A stretch of DNA of 64,000 nucleotides. Origin: Lachnospiraceae bacterium. GTDB taxonomy: Bacteria > Bacillota > Clostridia > Lachnospirales > Lachnospiraceae. Made by a program: the position numbers and the translations under genes. The notes under the pieces were generated by a model. That model was not told the DNA's origin. It saw nothing but the letters and a program-made list of their open reading frames with translations, and searched no databases. The stretch covers positions 267,315 through 331,314 of the forward strand of contig CAJTDD010000003.1 in NCBI GenBank assembly GCA_910574885.1, written 5' to 3'. Shown here piece by piece: positions 38,886 through 50,381 of the stretch; position 1 is the first letter of the stretch; every line of letters begins with the position of its first letter.

Positions 38886-38921
38886 AGATGTTTGTTTTAT
38901 ATTGAATATTATATTTGGAGT

Positions 38922-38952
38922 AGCACTTAGGAGAAATCTTAGGTGCTTTTCT
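38922..38952 (+). terminator. Terminator of the cargo gene
   Basis: AGCACTTAGG (38922-38931) and CTTAGGTGCT (38938-38947) pair over ten positions with two wobble pairs around AGAAAT, followed by TTTTCTT. A 135-base leader without genes leads to the helicase start. Confidence 0.8.
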
Positions 38953-39087
38953 TATATTAAAAATCCGAGGAAAGGAGCATACAAAAATTGAATAAAGTTT
39001 ACCGTCACTGGTGGCAATGGCTTATGAACGAACCATAGCCACCTTTTATATTGCCCAAAAACAATAAACAGGAAATGGAGGATTGCC

Positions 39088-42000
39088 ATGAGAAAATATG
39101 ACTTAATTTCCATACTCTCCGAAGAAACTTCAAGGAGGGTGACGAGAAATGAAGAAAGCTGGAAGAAATATTTGAACACAGCATCAAGGCTCTACAAATA
39201 CCCGTTCAAAGACCAGCTCCTTATCTATGCCCAAAGACCGGACGCCACAGCCTGCGCTTCCATAGAGATATGGAATGAAAAAATGCACTGTTGGGTAAAC
39301 AAGGGCGCAAAGGGGATTGCACTTCTTGACGAAGAAGGGAGTCCCTACACCGGACTGAGGTACGTTTTTGACATATCGGACGTGCATAAGGCAAGGCGCA
39401 TCGGGCGTTTCCCTCAGCTTTGGGAGATGCGGGAGGAACATCAGGAAGCGGTTCTGAACCGTCTGGAAGGGATTTACGGGGATACTGACAAAGAAGCCGG
39501 GTTTACGGACAGGATCAGGGAGATTGCTTCCCGGATTGCACAGGACTGTTATGGGGAGCTTGCTTCGGATATGGAATATCTGAAAGAGGGAAGTTTTCTG
39601 GAGGAACTGGACGAACTGAATATTGCTGTTCGTGTCCGGGAAACACTGGCGGACAGCATCGCCTACACCGTCTTAAAGCGGTGCGGCATGGAAGATGCGG
39701 AGCTGGCAGAGGAAATCCAGTTCCCCTATATCCATGAGTTTAATACAATAGAAACCCTGTCACATATCGGTGACAGCATATCCGATTTATCCAAGCCTGT
39801 GCTTATGGAGATTGGCAAAGCAATCGGGGTGTATGACAGGGAAATCGCCGGAAAGGAAGCAGCGAGAAATTTTGCCCAAAAAGGACTTGCAAATACCTCT
39901 GACACACGCTATAATGCTTTAAAGCGTGAAAGCGAAATGGAGGACGTACAACCTACCACACAGACCGGAAATGCCGGGGAAAGGGGAAATAATGATGAAT
40001 CTGACCTACGAGAAGAACGGGGATTACATGATACCGATGTTACAGGTGGACGAGCAGCCGGAGGGGACGCTCACGAAATACGGGCTGATGAGGAAGAATT
40101 ACTTACAGGAACACAAGAAGGGGATTTACACCGGGCTTCTGCTGAAAGGAAAGCTGAAAGAGCATCTTCTGACCATTCAGGAGCAGGCGGAGCAGAGGAT
40201 GGAACTGCTGACCGGGCAGATGATGAAGCAGGAGGGAGTGACGGAAAAACTCAAAGCAGAGAACCAGATGCTCTGGGTTCAGAAGATGAACAACATCAGG
40301 CACTCGGCGGAGGAAATCGTGCTGAGGGAACTGGTATACAGCCTGTAAATGAGGAAGAAATAACTGAAAATAAGGAATTGACAGAGCCGGGTAATGGAGA
40401 AAGCGCATTATCCGGTTTTTCTTTGTCTGGCGAGGAAATCATTAACAGGCATTGGGCAGAGATTGAAAAGGGGATTTTGCAGTTTGATGAATTTATGATG
40501 CATAAATGCCCGGATATTGCCGGGGTAATGCTTTTTGAGCCGGATAAGGATAAACAGACGGAATACATCAAAAACAGTTACCGGCATGGGGAAAACACAG
40601 AGTTTTATGTGGGGAAAGAAAGAGCCGGATACAGGGCGGACGAAAGCGGTATGACGCTTTGGAACGGAACATATGCACATCGGAAAGCAGAAGCAGTTAT
40701 TACATGGGAAGCTGTGAGGGACAGTATCGCCTTTTACATGGAAAAGGGCGAATATCTGAAAGAAGGGCAGATTCCGCAGTGGGAAGAACCGAAGGAAACG
40801 GAAGTTTACCAGCAGCTTAGTTTATTCCCCACCATAGAGGAACAGATCGGCACGATAGAAGCGGCGCAGGCAGGAGAGAAATATATCATGCCCGCCGCTT
40901 TTTCTCTGCCAAAGGAGCAGCTTGAAGCCATTTTACGCACAGGGGGCGGACGGGATAACAGCAGGAGCCGCATTTATGCCAAGTACCAGCAGGGCAAAAC
41001 GCCGGAGGAAATGGCGGAGTTTCTGAAAAATGAGTACCGAACTACGGGGAAAGGCTTTGATTTTGGCAGCAATCCCATTTCCGTCTGGTTCAATGAATCC
41101 GGCATGAGCGTCGGCTACGGGATGTCCGCAAAGGAAAACCCGGTTGCGGTGATGGGATGGCAGGAAATAGAGGGCGTTGTCCGTTCTATGGTGGAGAATG
41201 GCTCTTACATGGGCGCAAATGAAGTGTTCCTTGTGGATGCGGTGGAACGTCAGAGGGTGTCAAATGACCTGTTCAATTTCTTTTGGGACGGTATCGGGGA
41301 AGCGCCGGAGAGCATACCGATTAAAAGCCACAACCACCCGGAGAGCATGACAATCCTGTGCGAGCTTTTATCCACACAGGAGGGGCGCGATGTCATCGCC
41401 GGGGAGCTTTCCCACGCAAAAGAGCAGATTGAAGCCGGGGAAAAGCAGATCAGGTGGCGGTATGTGAAAAAGCCGGAGCATCTGCTTTCAGAGATTGCGG
41501 ATTTAAGTACAGAGAAAACGGAATACCCGGTACAGGACAGCATGGAGGTGCTGCATGAGGATTTTATTACACAGGATGAGATAGATGAGCGTCTGACAGG
41601 CGGCAGCAACTATCATCATGGGCAGTTCCGTATCTATGAGTATTTTATGGAAGGGCATGATAAGAAAGAAAATATTGCTTTCCTTAAAAATGAATACGGG
41701 ACGGGCGGCGGCGCTCCCGCCTTAATCGGTTCAGACCGGAGCGATGAATGGCACGATTCCAAAGGAATCAAACTGGGGAAAGGCAGGATAGGCGATCCAT
41801 ACGCAAAAGTGCTTTTAAAATGGAACGTGGTGGAGAAGCGCATCAGGGAGCTTGTCAATGCGGATAAATACCTTACGCCGAAGGGCAAGGAAGCCTTTGC
41901 ACAGTACAAAAAAGAGCAGGCGGAGGAAGCCATGCGCCGGGAGCAGGAAAAGCTGGAGCATGGTGTCCGGGTAGAATGTAAAGATGCCATAGAAAAAGCG

Positions 42001-45000
42001 ATTGCGGAGAAATTTGACGGTTACACCCTTCCGGGGGATGCCGCAGAGGGCGTTATCCGGCAGTATGGGAAGGAACGTGTGGAAATCGTCCTTGCAAACA
42101 CAATCATGCACTTATCCCATGACGGGCGGTTTTCCCCCGACAATAAGGAGTGGGCAAAAAGCCTTGTCCCTTCCGCTGACTGGCAGACCAGGGATTACCT
42201 CGTCACGTCCCACCCGGCTGTGCTGGACGGTTTTACAAACCAGACAAGGCGGTACATAGAGCGTGACAGGGAGCCGGAAAAAATTGCTGTACCGGAACAG
42301 GAAGCGGAAATTTCCGGGGAAAAATCCCAAAGTCCCGAACCGGAAAATAAAGCCAGCGACAATGAAAAAGCGCTGATGGAAAGGCTTGCGGAGATGTCCG
42401 CTGTGGTAAAAATCTGCGGTGCGCTTTCTATGAAAGATGTGGTCGGCTGGAACGAGGATACCGGGGCGGTTGCCATTGAGGATGACAGCAGGAGGTTAGA
42501 GGGCAAGGCGGTCTATGATGCTCTGTTTTTAGAAGCCACTGATTATGTCCTGATGCAGTCATTAAGCGGCAATACGGAAAAAGCGGTGGAAATGGATGCT
42601 CTGCTGAAGGAGGCTCAGAAGTATGCGGCACGTTATGAGAGCGAGCAGGAACAGCAGAGGGAAAGACACGCTGCGGAAGTTTCTGAAGCAGAGCTGTCAG
42701 AAGAAAAGAAGGAAGAACCTCTCCCGGATGCCGAGCCGGAAAACCTTACAGAAGAACCAGAACAGGAAGAAACAACACGTTTTACGGTTACGGAAACTTC
42801 GGATGCCTTTACAGAGCCTTATGCGGTATGGGACAGCGAAGCACAGGATTATTATATAACTGGCGATGGCACAGTGCCGACGTTTGGCACAGCGGAGGAA
42901 GCGGATGTTTTCTGCCAAAATCTCAACGGAGATTTACAGGGGAAAGAAGCAGAAAATATGGTTACAGAGCCGGGAACTGTTTCAGAATCAAAAGATACTG
43001 CTGAAAAAGATGATTTCCCCGACATTGACACACAGGCTATCCGGGAAGGTCTGGAAAAAGCGGGCATTGTGGACGGGCAGGTTGTAGACGAAAATGCTTT
43101 GGAAAACAGCCCGTTTATCCAGCAGGTCATGGGGGATGTGGAAACTCTGACCGGGGGCAATCCGCCAGAACCGGGGAAGGCATCAGGAAAACAGTCGGAG
43201 ATTGATAAATCAAATGCAGTGAATTACCATATCTCTTTCAACGAAGCAGAGAATACCGGGAAAGGATTTGCGCCGAAAGAGAAGTTCCGGCAGAACGTGG
43301 AAGCCATACGAACCCTTGAAAAGATTGAAAGTGAACGCCGCACTGCCACACCGGAAGAACAGGAAGTTTTAGCAAAATATGTGGGTTGGGGCGGTCTTGC
43401 AGATGCCTTTGATTCTTCCAAAGCGAACTGGGCGAATGAGTATCAGGAGTTAAAGAGCCTGTTATCCCCGGAGGAATACGCTTCTGCAAGGGAAAGCACC
43501 TTAAATGCCCATTATACAAGCCCGGTCATCATTCAGGCAATCTATGACGCAGTGGGGAAAATGGGGTTTGCCAGAGGGAATGTGTTAGATCCCGCCGCAG
43601 GCATCGGGAATTTCTATGGCTGTCTGCCGGAGGAAATGAAGGGAAGCAGGCTCTACGGGGCGGAGCTTGACGGGATTACCGGGCGCATCGCAAAACAGCT
43701 CTACCCTCATGCGGACATTCAAATCACTGGCTTTGAAAACACCACCTATCCCAATGACTTTTTTGACGTGGCGGTAGGAAATGTGCCTTTCGGACAATAT
43801 AAAGTGTCTGACAGGCAGTATGACAAGCACAATTTTTTGATACACGATTATTTTTTCGCAAAGACTTTGGATAAAGTGCGTCCGGGCGGCATTGTTGCCT
43901 TTGTCACTTCAAAGGGAACGATGGATAAGAAAAACCCGGAGGTGCGGAAATACCTTGCACAGCGGGCGGAGCTTTTAGGGGCAGTCCGGCTCCCGAACAC
44001 AGCCTTTAAGGAAAATGCGGGTACGGAGGTCACTTCGGACATTCTGTTCTTAAAGAAGCGTGACCGGGTGTTAGACATTGAGCCTGACTGGGTGCATCTG
44101 ACGGAAAAAGACGGTATCGTGATGAACCAGTATTTCGCAGACCACCCGGAAATGGTGCTTGGAAAAATGGAGATGGTTACAGGGGCGCATGGCATGGAGA
44201 GCGCCTGTCTGCCGGATGATTCCCTTCCCCTGTCGGCACAGCTTAACCATGCGCTTTCCCATGTGGAGGGCAGCATCGAGCAGGCGGATTTTAACGAGAT
44301 TGAAGATGAACTGGCAAGGGAGAACATACCCGCCGATCCGGACGTGAAGAATTACAGCTATACCGTAGTGGACGATAAAGTGTATTACCGGGAAAATTCC
44401 ATTATGAAGCCTGTGGACGTGTCGGAGAAAGCGGAGCAGCGCATGAAGGGCATGGTGGCAATCCGGGACTGTACGCAGGAACTGATAAACTTCCAGTTGG
44501 AAGAATACCCGGATGAAATGATTAAAAATAAACAGACGGAGTTGAATCAATTATACGATGATTTCTCCAAAAAATTCGGTCTTATCAGTTCACAGACCAA
44601 TAAAAGGGCGTTCAATCAGGATTCCAGCTACTGCCTGTTATGTTCCCTTGAAAATCTGGACGATGAGGGGAAGTTTATTGGCAAGGCGGATATGTTCACG
44701 AAGCGTACCATTAAAAAGCAGGAAGTTGTGACGAGCGTGGACACAGCCAGTGAAGCGCTGGCGGTATCTTTAAGCGAGAAGGCGGGCGTGGATTTAGCCT
44801 ATATGTCACAGCTTGCGGATAAAAGCGAGGAAGAAATCACAAAAGAGCTTGCCGGGGTAATCTTCCAGAACCCGGTCACAGAGGAATGGGAAACCGCAGA
44901 CGAGTATTTAAGCGGGAATGTGCGGGAGAAGCTGTCAGTGGCGAGAACCTTTGCGGAAAACCACCCGGAATACGCCATTAACGTGTCCTCACTGGAAAGC

Positions 45001-46627
45001 GTACAGCCGAAGGAGCTTGACGCATCGGAGATTGAGGTGCGTATCGGCGCAACATGGATTTCCACAAAATATATTGAGGACTTCATGCGTGAAACTTTTG
45101 AAACGCCGGGATACCTGCTTGAACGTAAGACAATGGGCATACAGTATTCAGGCGTGACCGGGCAGTGGAACGTGAAGGGGAAAAATGCGGACAGGGGAAA
45201 CGCACTTGTCAATATGACCTACGGAACAGGGCGGGCAAACGCATACAGGATTTTAGAGGATTCCTTAAATCTGCGTGACACCCGTATTTTTGACATTGTG
45301 ACAGAGGACGGGAAAGAAAAAAGAGTCCTCAACAAAAAGGAAACCATGCTTGCAAGCCAGAAGCAGGAAGCAATCCGGGAAGCCTTTAAGGACTGGGTGT
45401 TTCGTGATCCGGAGCGCAGGCAGGATTTATGCGCAAAATATAATGAGCTTTTCAATTCCACCAGACCGAGAGAATATGACGGTTCGCACTTAAAATTCCC
45501 CGGCATGACACCGGACATTGTACTCAGACCGCACCAGCTTAACGCTGTGGCGCATCAGTTATACGGGGACAACACGCTGCTTGCCCATTGCGTGGGGGCA
45601 GGCAAGACCTTTGAAATGATTGCGGCAGCAATGGAAAGTAAAAGATTAGGATTGTGTCAAAAGAGTTTATTTGTTGTGCCGAACCACCTGACGGAGCAGT
45701 GGGCGAGTGACTTCCTGCGCCTGTATCCGGGTGCGAATATCTTAGCGGCAACCAAGAAAGATTTTGAACCCGCCAACCGGAAAAAGTTCTGTTCCAGAAT
45801 CGCAACCGGGGATTACGATGCTGTGATTATCGGACATTCCCAATTCGAGAAAATCCCGCTTTCCACCGAAAGACAGATGGCGATGATTGAAAGGCAGATA
45901 ACGGAAGTTGAAATGGCAATCGAAGCGCTCAAAGCGGAAAACGGCGAGCGATACTCCATTAAACAGATGGAAAAAACAAAGAAATCACTGTCCGCAAGGT
46001 TGAGCCGGTTAAATGATTCCAGCCGGAAGGACAATGTTGTGACCTTTGAACAGTTGGGCGTGGATCGGCTGTTTGTAGACGAAAGCCATAATTATAAAAA
46101 CCTGTTCCTTTACACAAAAATGCGGAACGTGGCGGGCATCGCACAAACGGAAGCGCAGAAATCTTCGGATATGTTTGCCAAGTGCCAGTATATGGACGAA
46201 CTGACCGGAGGGAAAGGCATCACATTTGCGACGGGTACGCCAATCTCAAATAGCATGACGGAATTATACACTAATATGCGTTATCTCCAGTACAATACCT
46301 TACAGCGTTTGGGATTGGGGCATTTCGATAGTTGGGCGGCATCATTTGGGGAAACCCAGACAGCGATTGAGCTTGCGCCGGAGGGGACTGGATACAGGGC
46401 AAAAACAAGGTTTGCAAAGTTTTTCAATCTTCCGGAGCTGATTGCGTTATTTAAGGAGAGTGCGGACATTCAGACGCCGGATATGCTGAAACTTCCTGTG
46501 CCGGAAGCAGATTATGAAAATATCGTGTTAAAGCCGAGCGAGTACCAGCAGGACATGGTTCAGTCACTTGCGGACAGGGCGGAGGCGGTCAGGGACAGGA
46601 AAGTGCAGCCGAACATCGACAATATGC
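39088..46627 (+). CDS. Giant N6-methylase/SNF2-type helicase, exon 1
   Basis: The first 2,513 codons of the multi-domain LtrC-like/SNF2 helicase typical of Tn5252-type elements. An N-terminal ArdC-like region ([36 protein letters not shown]) is followed by a disordered Glu/Gly-rich linker (about residues 285-450) that overlaps a second gene, then repeated structure-rich regions, a methylase core with DPAAGIGNF (from residue 1501) and GNVPFGQY (from 1564), and a helicase core with Walker A HCVGAGKT (2167-2174) and DESH (2331-2334). At 46,627 a group II intron begins; the frame otherwise ends falsely at 46,692. GGAAATGGAGG precedes ATG 39088. Confidence 0.9.
39992..40348 (+). CDS. tnpV: TnpV-like gene overprinted in the helicase linker frame
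   Basis: A 118-residue frame lies wholly inside the helicase gene in another reading frame. It starts at tandem ATG codons (39,992 and 39,995) after AAAGGGGAAAT and encodes [68 protein letters not shown] and [19 protein letters not shown]. It is clearly homologous to the stand-alone TnpV of the IME (49,865-50,239): [47 protein letters not shown] all align. The helicase frame over the same bases is low-complexity linker. So this appears to be a real embedded gene, not a shadow. Confidence 0.7.
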   Translation: MMNLTYEKNGDYMIPMLQVDEQPEGTLTKYGLMRKNYLQEHKKGIYTGLLLKGKLKEHLLTIQEQAEQRMELLTGQMMKQEGVTEKLKAENQMLWVQKMNNIRHSAEEIVLRELVYSL

Positions 46628-49375
46628 GTGAGCGATACGTTACAGCTATAAATCACGAGGAAAACGTGACAAAAGCTGTGACTGATGTGTAGTAATAAAA
46701 AAAATAGAGCACATCAGGATAACTGATAATCTGAGAAGTGGAATGAAGGGGTAACGCCCGGAAACGCTTCCCTTAATACCCCGTTGGGCGAGTGGATAAA
46801 GTTCACGGTCTACAGCACGGAGAGGACGGCTGAAGTGTACCCAAACAGGCAAAGCTGTGGAAAGGTCGGCAGAGGTGCCGGCTGTATATGACAGGTCGGA
46901 GGTCTATATATAGTCATGGTTAGAATGTCTGAAAAGACTGACATATCTGCGAACGTACAAGTCTATATGTCGCATAGATAGAAATGTCTATTCCACGGGC
47001 GTGGAGCCAGTGAGGTAAAGTAAAAGTGCATGTTATGAAATACCTTATGCCGTTACAGGCGGCATCAAGCTGGCAGGCTTAAAGCAGAACCTAAAACTAT
47101 ATTGAAATCCTTGAAGTTTTTTTCAGGGATTGGGATAAGATTATCGGAACGTAGTAAGTTACCCGACACCTGCCCATTTGCAGGTGGTGATGACGAATCA
47201 TATAAGCGTCTTTGCGGGTGATGAAAGTGGAGGCACAGTACTGATGATACACGCAATAATAAGGCGTGAGGAGGGATAGCCTCCAGTCAGTAGTCAGATT
47301 TGTAATAGGAATTATCACCATAGGTTCGAGCAAGACAAAAAGTTTGCTCCGAAAGGAGTGATGTTCTATGACAAAGAAACTGAAAAACAAGAAGCTAAGG
47401 CACAACGAATACTACGATATGCAGAATATTTATGACGGGCTGTACCAAAAGAGCAAAGACGGCGGGAAATTCAGGAACCTAATGCAGTATATCACTTGTG
47501 AAAACAATATAAAACTTGCGTATAGGAACATCAAAGACAATGCCGGGAGTAAAACGTATGGTACAGACGATATGAATATCAAAGATATTGAGCGAATCGA
47601 AGTAAGCGAGTTCGTGCAGATTATCCAGCGTAAATTTAAGGATTACCAGCCAAAAGCAGTAAAAAGGGTAGAAATCCCAAAAGAAGGGAGCGACAAAACA
47701 AGGCCGCTTGGAATCCCCACAATGTATGACCGTCTGATACAGCAATGTATCTTGCAGGTTTTGGAGCCAATCTGTGAAGCAAAGTTTTATGAACACAGCT
47801 ATGGGTTCCGCCCAAACCGGAGCGTGGAACATGCTATCGCCCAGACGCACAGGAATATGCAGTTATCCAACCTGCATTACTGTGTGGATATAGACATACA
47901 GGGATTTTTCGATAACGTCAACCACTCAAAGCTGTTAAAGCAGATTTGGACAATGGGAATACAGGACAGGCAGTTATTAGTGATTATAAGGAAGATGTTA
48001 AAAGCCCCGGTCAAAATGCCGGACAAGACCGTCTGTTATCCAACAAAAGGAACACCACAGGGCGGAATTTTGTCGCCGCTGCTGTCCAATATTGTGCTGA
48101 ATGAGCTGGACTGGTGGGTCAGCAGCAACTGGGAAAACATGCCGACAAGGTATGAATACTACACAACCACCACCAAAAACGGCACGGTCAGCAGGAGCGG
48201 CGCAATGGAAGCATTAAAGAAAACCAATGTAAAGGAAATGCGGATTGTGCGGTATGCGGATGACTTCAAAATCTTTTGCAGGAATTATGACGCCGCCGTC
48301 AGGACATTCCATGCGGTGAAAGGCTGGCTGAAAGAACGGCTGAAACTGGACATCTCACCCGAAAAATCAAAGATAGTAAACTTGCGGAAACACTATTCGG
48401 ACTTTCTTGGATTTAAGTTAAAGGTTCATCGGAAAAGGAATAAATACACTGTTGTCAGCAGTATGGGCGACAAAGCTGTGAAAAAGGCGGCAAAGAAGCT
48501 GGTGGAGCAGATAAAGCGCATACAGAAGCCGGACAGTGGCAAAGAGCAGTATAAGATGATACAAAACTACAATTCAAAAGTCATGGGTATACACAATTAT
48601 TATAAAATAGCTACCCGGATATGCCTTGACTGCCGAAAGATAGCATTCCAGGCAACGGCTGTATTCAAGAACCGTATGAGGAAAAATTTTAAATCCGTGA
48701 AGTATTATAAAAAGCGGAAAAAGAGAGTGCCAAACATATCAAAAGCTGTGAAAATGAACTATGGGAAAAGCGAGCAAATCCGATTTATAAGCGGCTATGC
48801 AGTAGCCCCGGTTGGATATGTACAGAACAAAATCCCTAAGTGTAAGAAAAAGTCTGTCAATAAATACACAGCCGAAGGGCGTGCTGAAATCCACAATAAT
48901 TTAGGGATAGACACCTTTACGCTGTTGAAACTCATGCAGAACCCTGTCAGCAACAGGAGCATACAGTATGCGGACAACAGGATTTCGCTTTATGCCGGGC
49001 AGTATGGGAAATGTGCAGTAACAGGGATAAAACTGGAATACAGCGACATCCACTGCCACCATAAAACCCCATGCTGTCAAGGCGGTACAGATGAATATAG
49101 AAATCTGGTAATCGTGCATGAGGACATCCACAGGCTAATCCATGCGACAAAGCAGGACACAATATCACAGTATATTTATGAATACAAAGACACCATAGAT
49201 TTACGCAAACTGAATGAGTTGAGAAACTTAGCTGGAAACACAGAAATAAGTTCTTTGGATAATACTATTGCAATCTAATTATTGATGGAGCGCCGTGTGA
49301 TGGGAAACTGTCATGCACGGTGCGAACCGGGGGAAAGCGGCGAGAACTGTAAAGCCAGTTCAGACTGTTACCTAT
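46628..49375 (+). mobile_element. Group II intron 2 in the helicase gene
   Basis: A 2,748-base group II intron. It starts GTGAGCGATACG and ends GTTACCTAT, matching intron 1 at both ends. Domain V is clear at about 49,289-49,323 (GCGCCGTGTGATGGGAAAC, then TCATGCACGGTGC). EBS1 GCATGT (47,028-47,033) pairs with IBS1 ATATGC (46,622-46,627) with one G-U pair. Splicing joins ...NIDNM to VLKITNDGRKLALDQRL through one Pro codon. The frame is kept, so the helicase can still be made. Confidence 0.9.
47368..49278 (+). CDS. ltrA: Group II intron reverse transcriptase-maturase-HNH protein 2
   Basis: A 636-residue intron-encoded protein with RT blocks (HSYGFRPNRSVEHAIAQ, TPQGGILSPLLSN), catalytic YADD from residue 296, a maturase domain and a C-terminal HNH nuclease (YSDIHCHHKTPCCQGGTDEYRNLVIVHEDIHRLIH). 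AAAGGAGTG precedes ATG 47368. All catalytic residues are intact. It is a paralogue of the protein in intron 1, in a different host gene of the same element, so the two introns probably arrived separately or diverged after an old retrotransposition. Confidence 0.95.
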   Translation: MTKKLKNKKLRHNEYYDMQNIYDGLYQKSKDGGKFRNLMQYITCENNIKLAYRNIKDNAGSKTYGTDDMNIKDIERIEVSEFVQIIQRKFKDYQPKAVKRVEIPKEGSDKTRPLGIPTMYDRLIQQCILQVLEPICEAKFYEHSYGFRPNRSVEHAIAQTHRNMQLSNLHYCVDIDIQGFFDNVNHSKLLKQIWTMGIQDRQLLVIIRKMLKAPVKMPDKTVCYPTKGTPQGGILSPLLSNIVLNELDWWVSSNWENMPTRYEYYTTTTKNGTVSRSGAMEALKKTNVKEMRIVRYADDFKIFCRNYDAAVRTFHAVKGWLKERLKLDISPEKSKIVNLRKHYSDFLGFKLKVHRKRNKYTVVSSMGDKAVKKAAKKLVEQIKRIQKPDSGKEQYKMIQNYNSKVMGIHNYYKIATRICLDCRKIAFQATAVFKNRMRKNFKSVKYYKKRKKRVPNISKAVKMNYGKSEQIRFISGYAVAPVGYVQNKIPKCKKKSVNKYTAEGRAEIHNNLGIDTFTLLKLMQNPVSNRSIQYADNRISLYAGQYGKCAVTGIKLEYSDIHCHHKTPCCQGGTDEYRNLVIVHEDIHRLIHATKQDTISQYIYEYKDTIDLRKLNELRNLAGNTEISSLDNTIAI

Positions 49376-49823
49376 CGGTATTGAAAATCACCAACGATGG
49401 AAGAAAGTTAGCGTTAGACCAGCGGCTCATCAATGATATGCTTCCCGATGAAGAAAACTCCAAAGCCACAACCTGTGTGGATAAGGCGTTTGAGATTTGG
49501 GAGCATACAAAAGAGCAGAAATCGGCGCAGCTTATCTTCTGCGATTTATCCACACCGAAGGGAGATGGGACATTTAACGTATATGAGGACATCAGGGATA
49601 AGCTCATGGCGAAGGGAGTGCCGGAGCAGGAGATAGCTTTTATCCATAACGCCAATACGGAAACAAGGAAAGCGGAGCTGTTCGCAAAAGTAAGAAGCGG
49701 GCAGGTTCGTTTTTTGTTAGGCTCAACCGCAAAAATGGGAGCCGGAACCAACGTGCAGGACAGGTTGATTGCGTTACACCACCTCGATGTGCCCTGGCGT
49801 CCGTCCGATGTAGGACGGATTTT
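49376..49823 (+). CDS. Giant helicase, exon 2 (up to the IME insertion)
   Basis: The helicase frame resumes after intron 2 as VLKITNDGRKLALDQRLINDMLPDEENSK, continues through the second RecA domain (QLIFCDLSTPKGDGTFNVYEDIRDKL, FIHNANTETRKAELFAKVRSGQVRFLLGSTAKMGAGTNVQDRLIALHHLDVPWRPSDV) and reaches GRIL, where the IME begins. The unspliced frame would run from inside the intron (49,282) to 49,884 with a false tail RTFKIKKNVEVTDNGKIII. Family members read DxEQREGRILRQGN here; this copy reads DVGRIL, so about four residues of motif VI seem missing on this side. Confidence 0.85.
49816..49823 (+). other. attL-like core of the IME (CGGATTTT)
   Basis: CGGATTTT occurs here within GGACGGATTTTG and at 61,082-61,089 within GGGCGGATTTTA, in the same codon phase of the helicase gene. 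Excision between them would rejoin the helicase frame as ...DVGRIL-RQGNMNDKVKIF. Confidence 0.65.
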
Positions 49824-49864
49824 GCGGACATTCAAAATAAAAAAGAATGTAGAGGTAACAGACA

Positions 49865-50239
49865 ATGGCAAAATCATTATTTAAGGAACTGGGTGGCAAA
49901 CACGAAAGGCAAGGCGATTATCTAATACCGTGTATAGCTTTACCCGCCGAAGAAGAACAGCCGATAGGCACATGGGGGCAGCGGCATTTGGATTATTTGA
50001 AGCAGTACCGCAAGGTTACATACACCAATCTTCTCACAAGCGGCAGGCTCAACGCTTATCTTGCCGACATTGACAGGCAGGCGCAGGAACGCTTTGAAAG
50101 GCTCATAGAGGGCATGAAACAAGGACAGGGCATAACGGAACGCCTAAAGGAAGAAAACGCCTTAGAATGGACAGGGCGGCTCAACAACATAAGGGCTTGT
50201 GCGAGAGAAATTGTGAATAGGGAAATTATCTACGTATAA
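49865..50239 (+). CDS. tnpV: TnpV family protein (IME)
   Basis: A 124-residue protein of the TnpV family, small proteins of unknown function carried by many clostridial transposons. Visible: LGGKHERQGDYLIPCIALP, YLKQYRKVTYTNLLTSGRLNAYLADIDRQAQERFERLIEGMKQGQGITERLKEENALEW and LNNIRACAREIVNREIIYV. It is the first gene at the left end of the IME, 42 bases from the att core. It is a homologue of the frame embedded in the helicase at 39,992. The upstream context is the helicase, and AAAAGAATGTAGAGG provides a weak ribosome site. A terminator follows 6 bases after the stop. Confidence 0.8.
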   Translation: MAKSLFKELGGKHERQGDYLIPCIALPAEEEQPIGTWGQRHLDYLKQYRKVTYTNLLTSGRLNAYLADIDRQAQERFERLIEGMKQGQGITERLKEENALEWTGRLNNIRACAREIVNREIIYV

Positions 50240-50245
50240 TAGAAT

Positions 50246-50280
50246 GGCGATGGAGTATAAGAAGCTCTATCGCCTTTTTA
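50246..50280 (+). terminator. Terminator after tnpV
   Basis: GGCGATGGAG (50,246-50,255) and CTCTATCGCC (50,265-50,274) form a 10-bp stem with one G-T pair, followed by TTTTT. Confidence 0.88.
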
Positions 50281-50319
50281 TAACAAGGTTATAGTAAATG
50301 GTGCAGCATGAGATAGCCC

Positions 50320-50348
50320 TTGACTTAACTAATCTAATTTGTTAAAAT
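50320..50348 (+). promoter_or_regulatory. Promoter and possible operator of the tetR gene
   Basis: TTGACT (50,320-50,325) and TAAAAT (50,343-50,348) are 17 bases apart. Imperfect inverted half-sites CTTAACTAATC and GATTAAG flank the -10 box, as expected for an autoregulating TetR protein. Confidence 0.65.
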
Positions 50349-50381
50349 ATAAATCTGATTAAGTATATGGGAGGTGCTATT

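Noticed and set aside
40408..40680. Further alternative frames in the helicase gene
   Set aside because: Unlike the TnpV frame they show no homology to any other protein in the window and lack ribosome sites.
49282..49375. ATG 49282 as start of a separate helicase gene
   Set aside because: The first 31 codons lie in intron domains V-VI; real helicase homology begins at VLKITNDG after the splice site.
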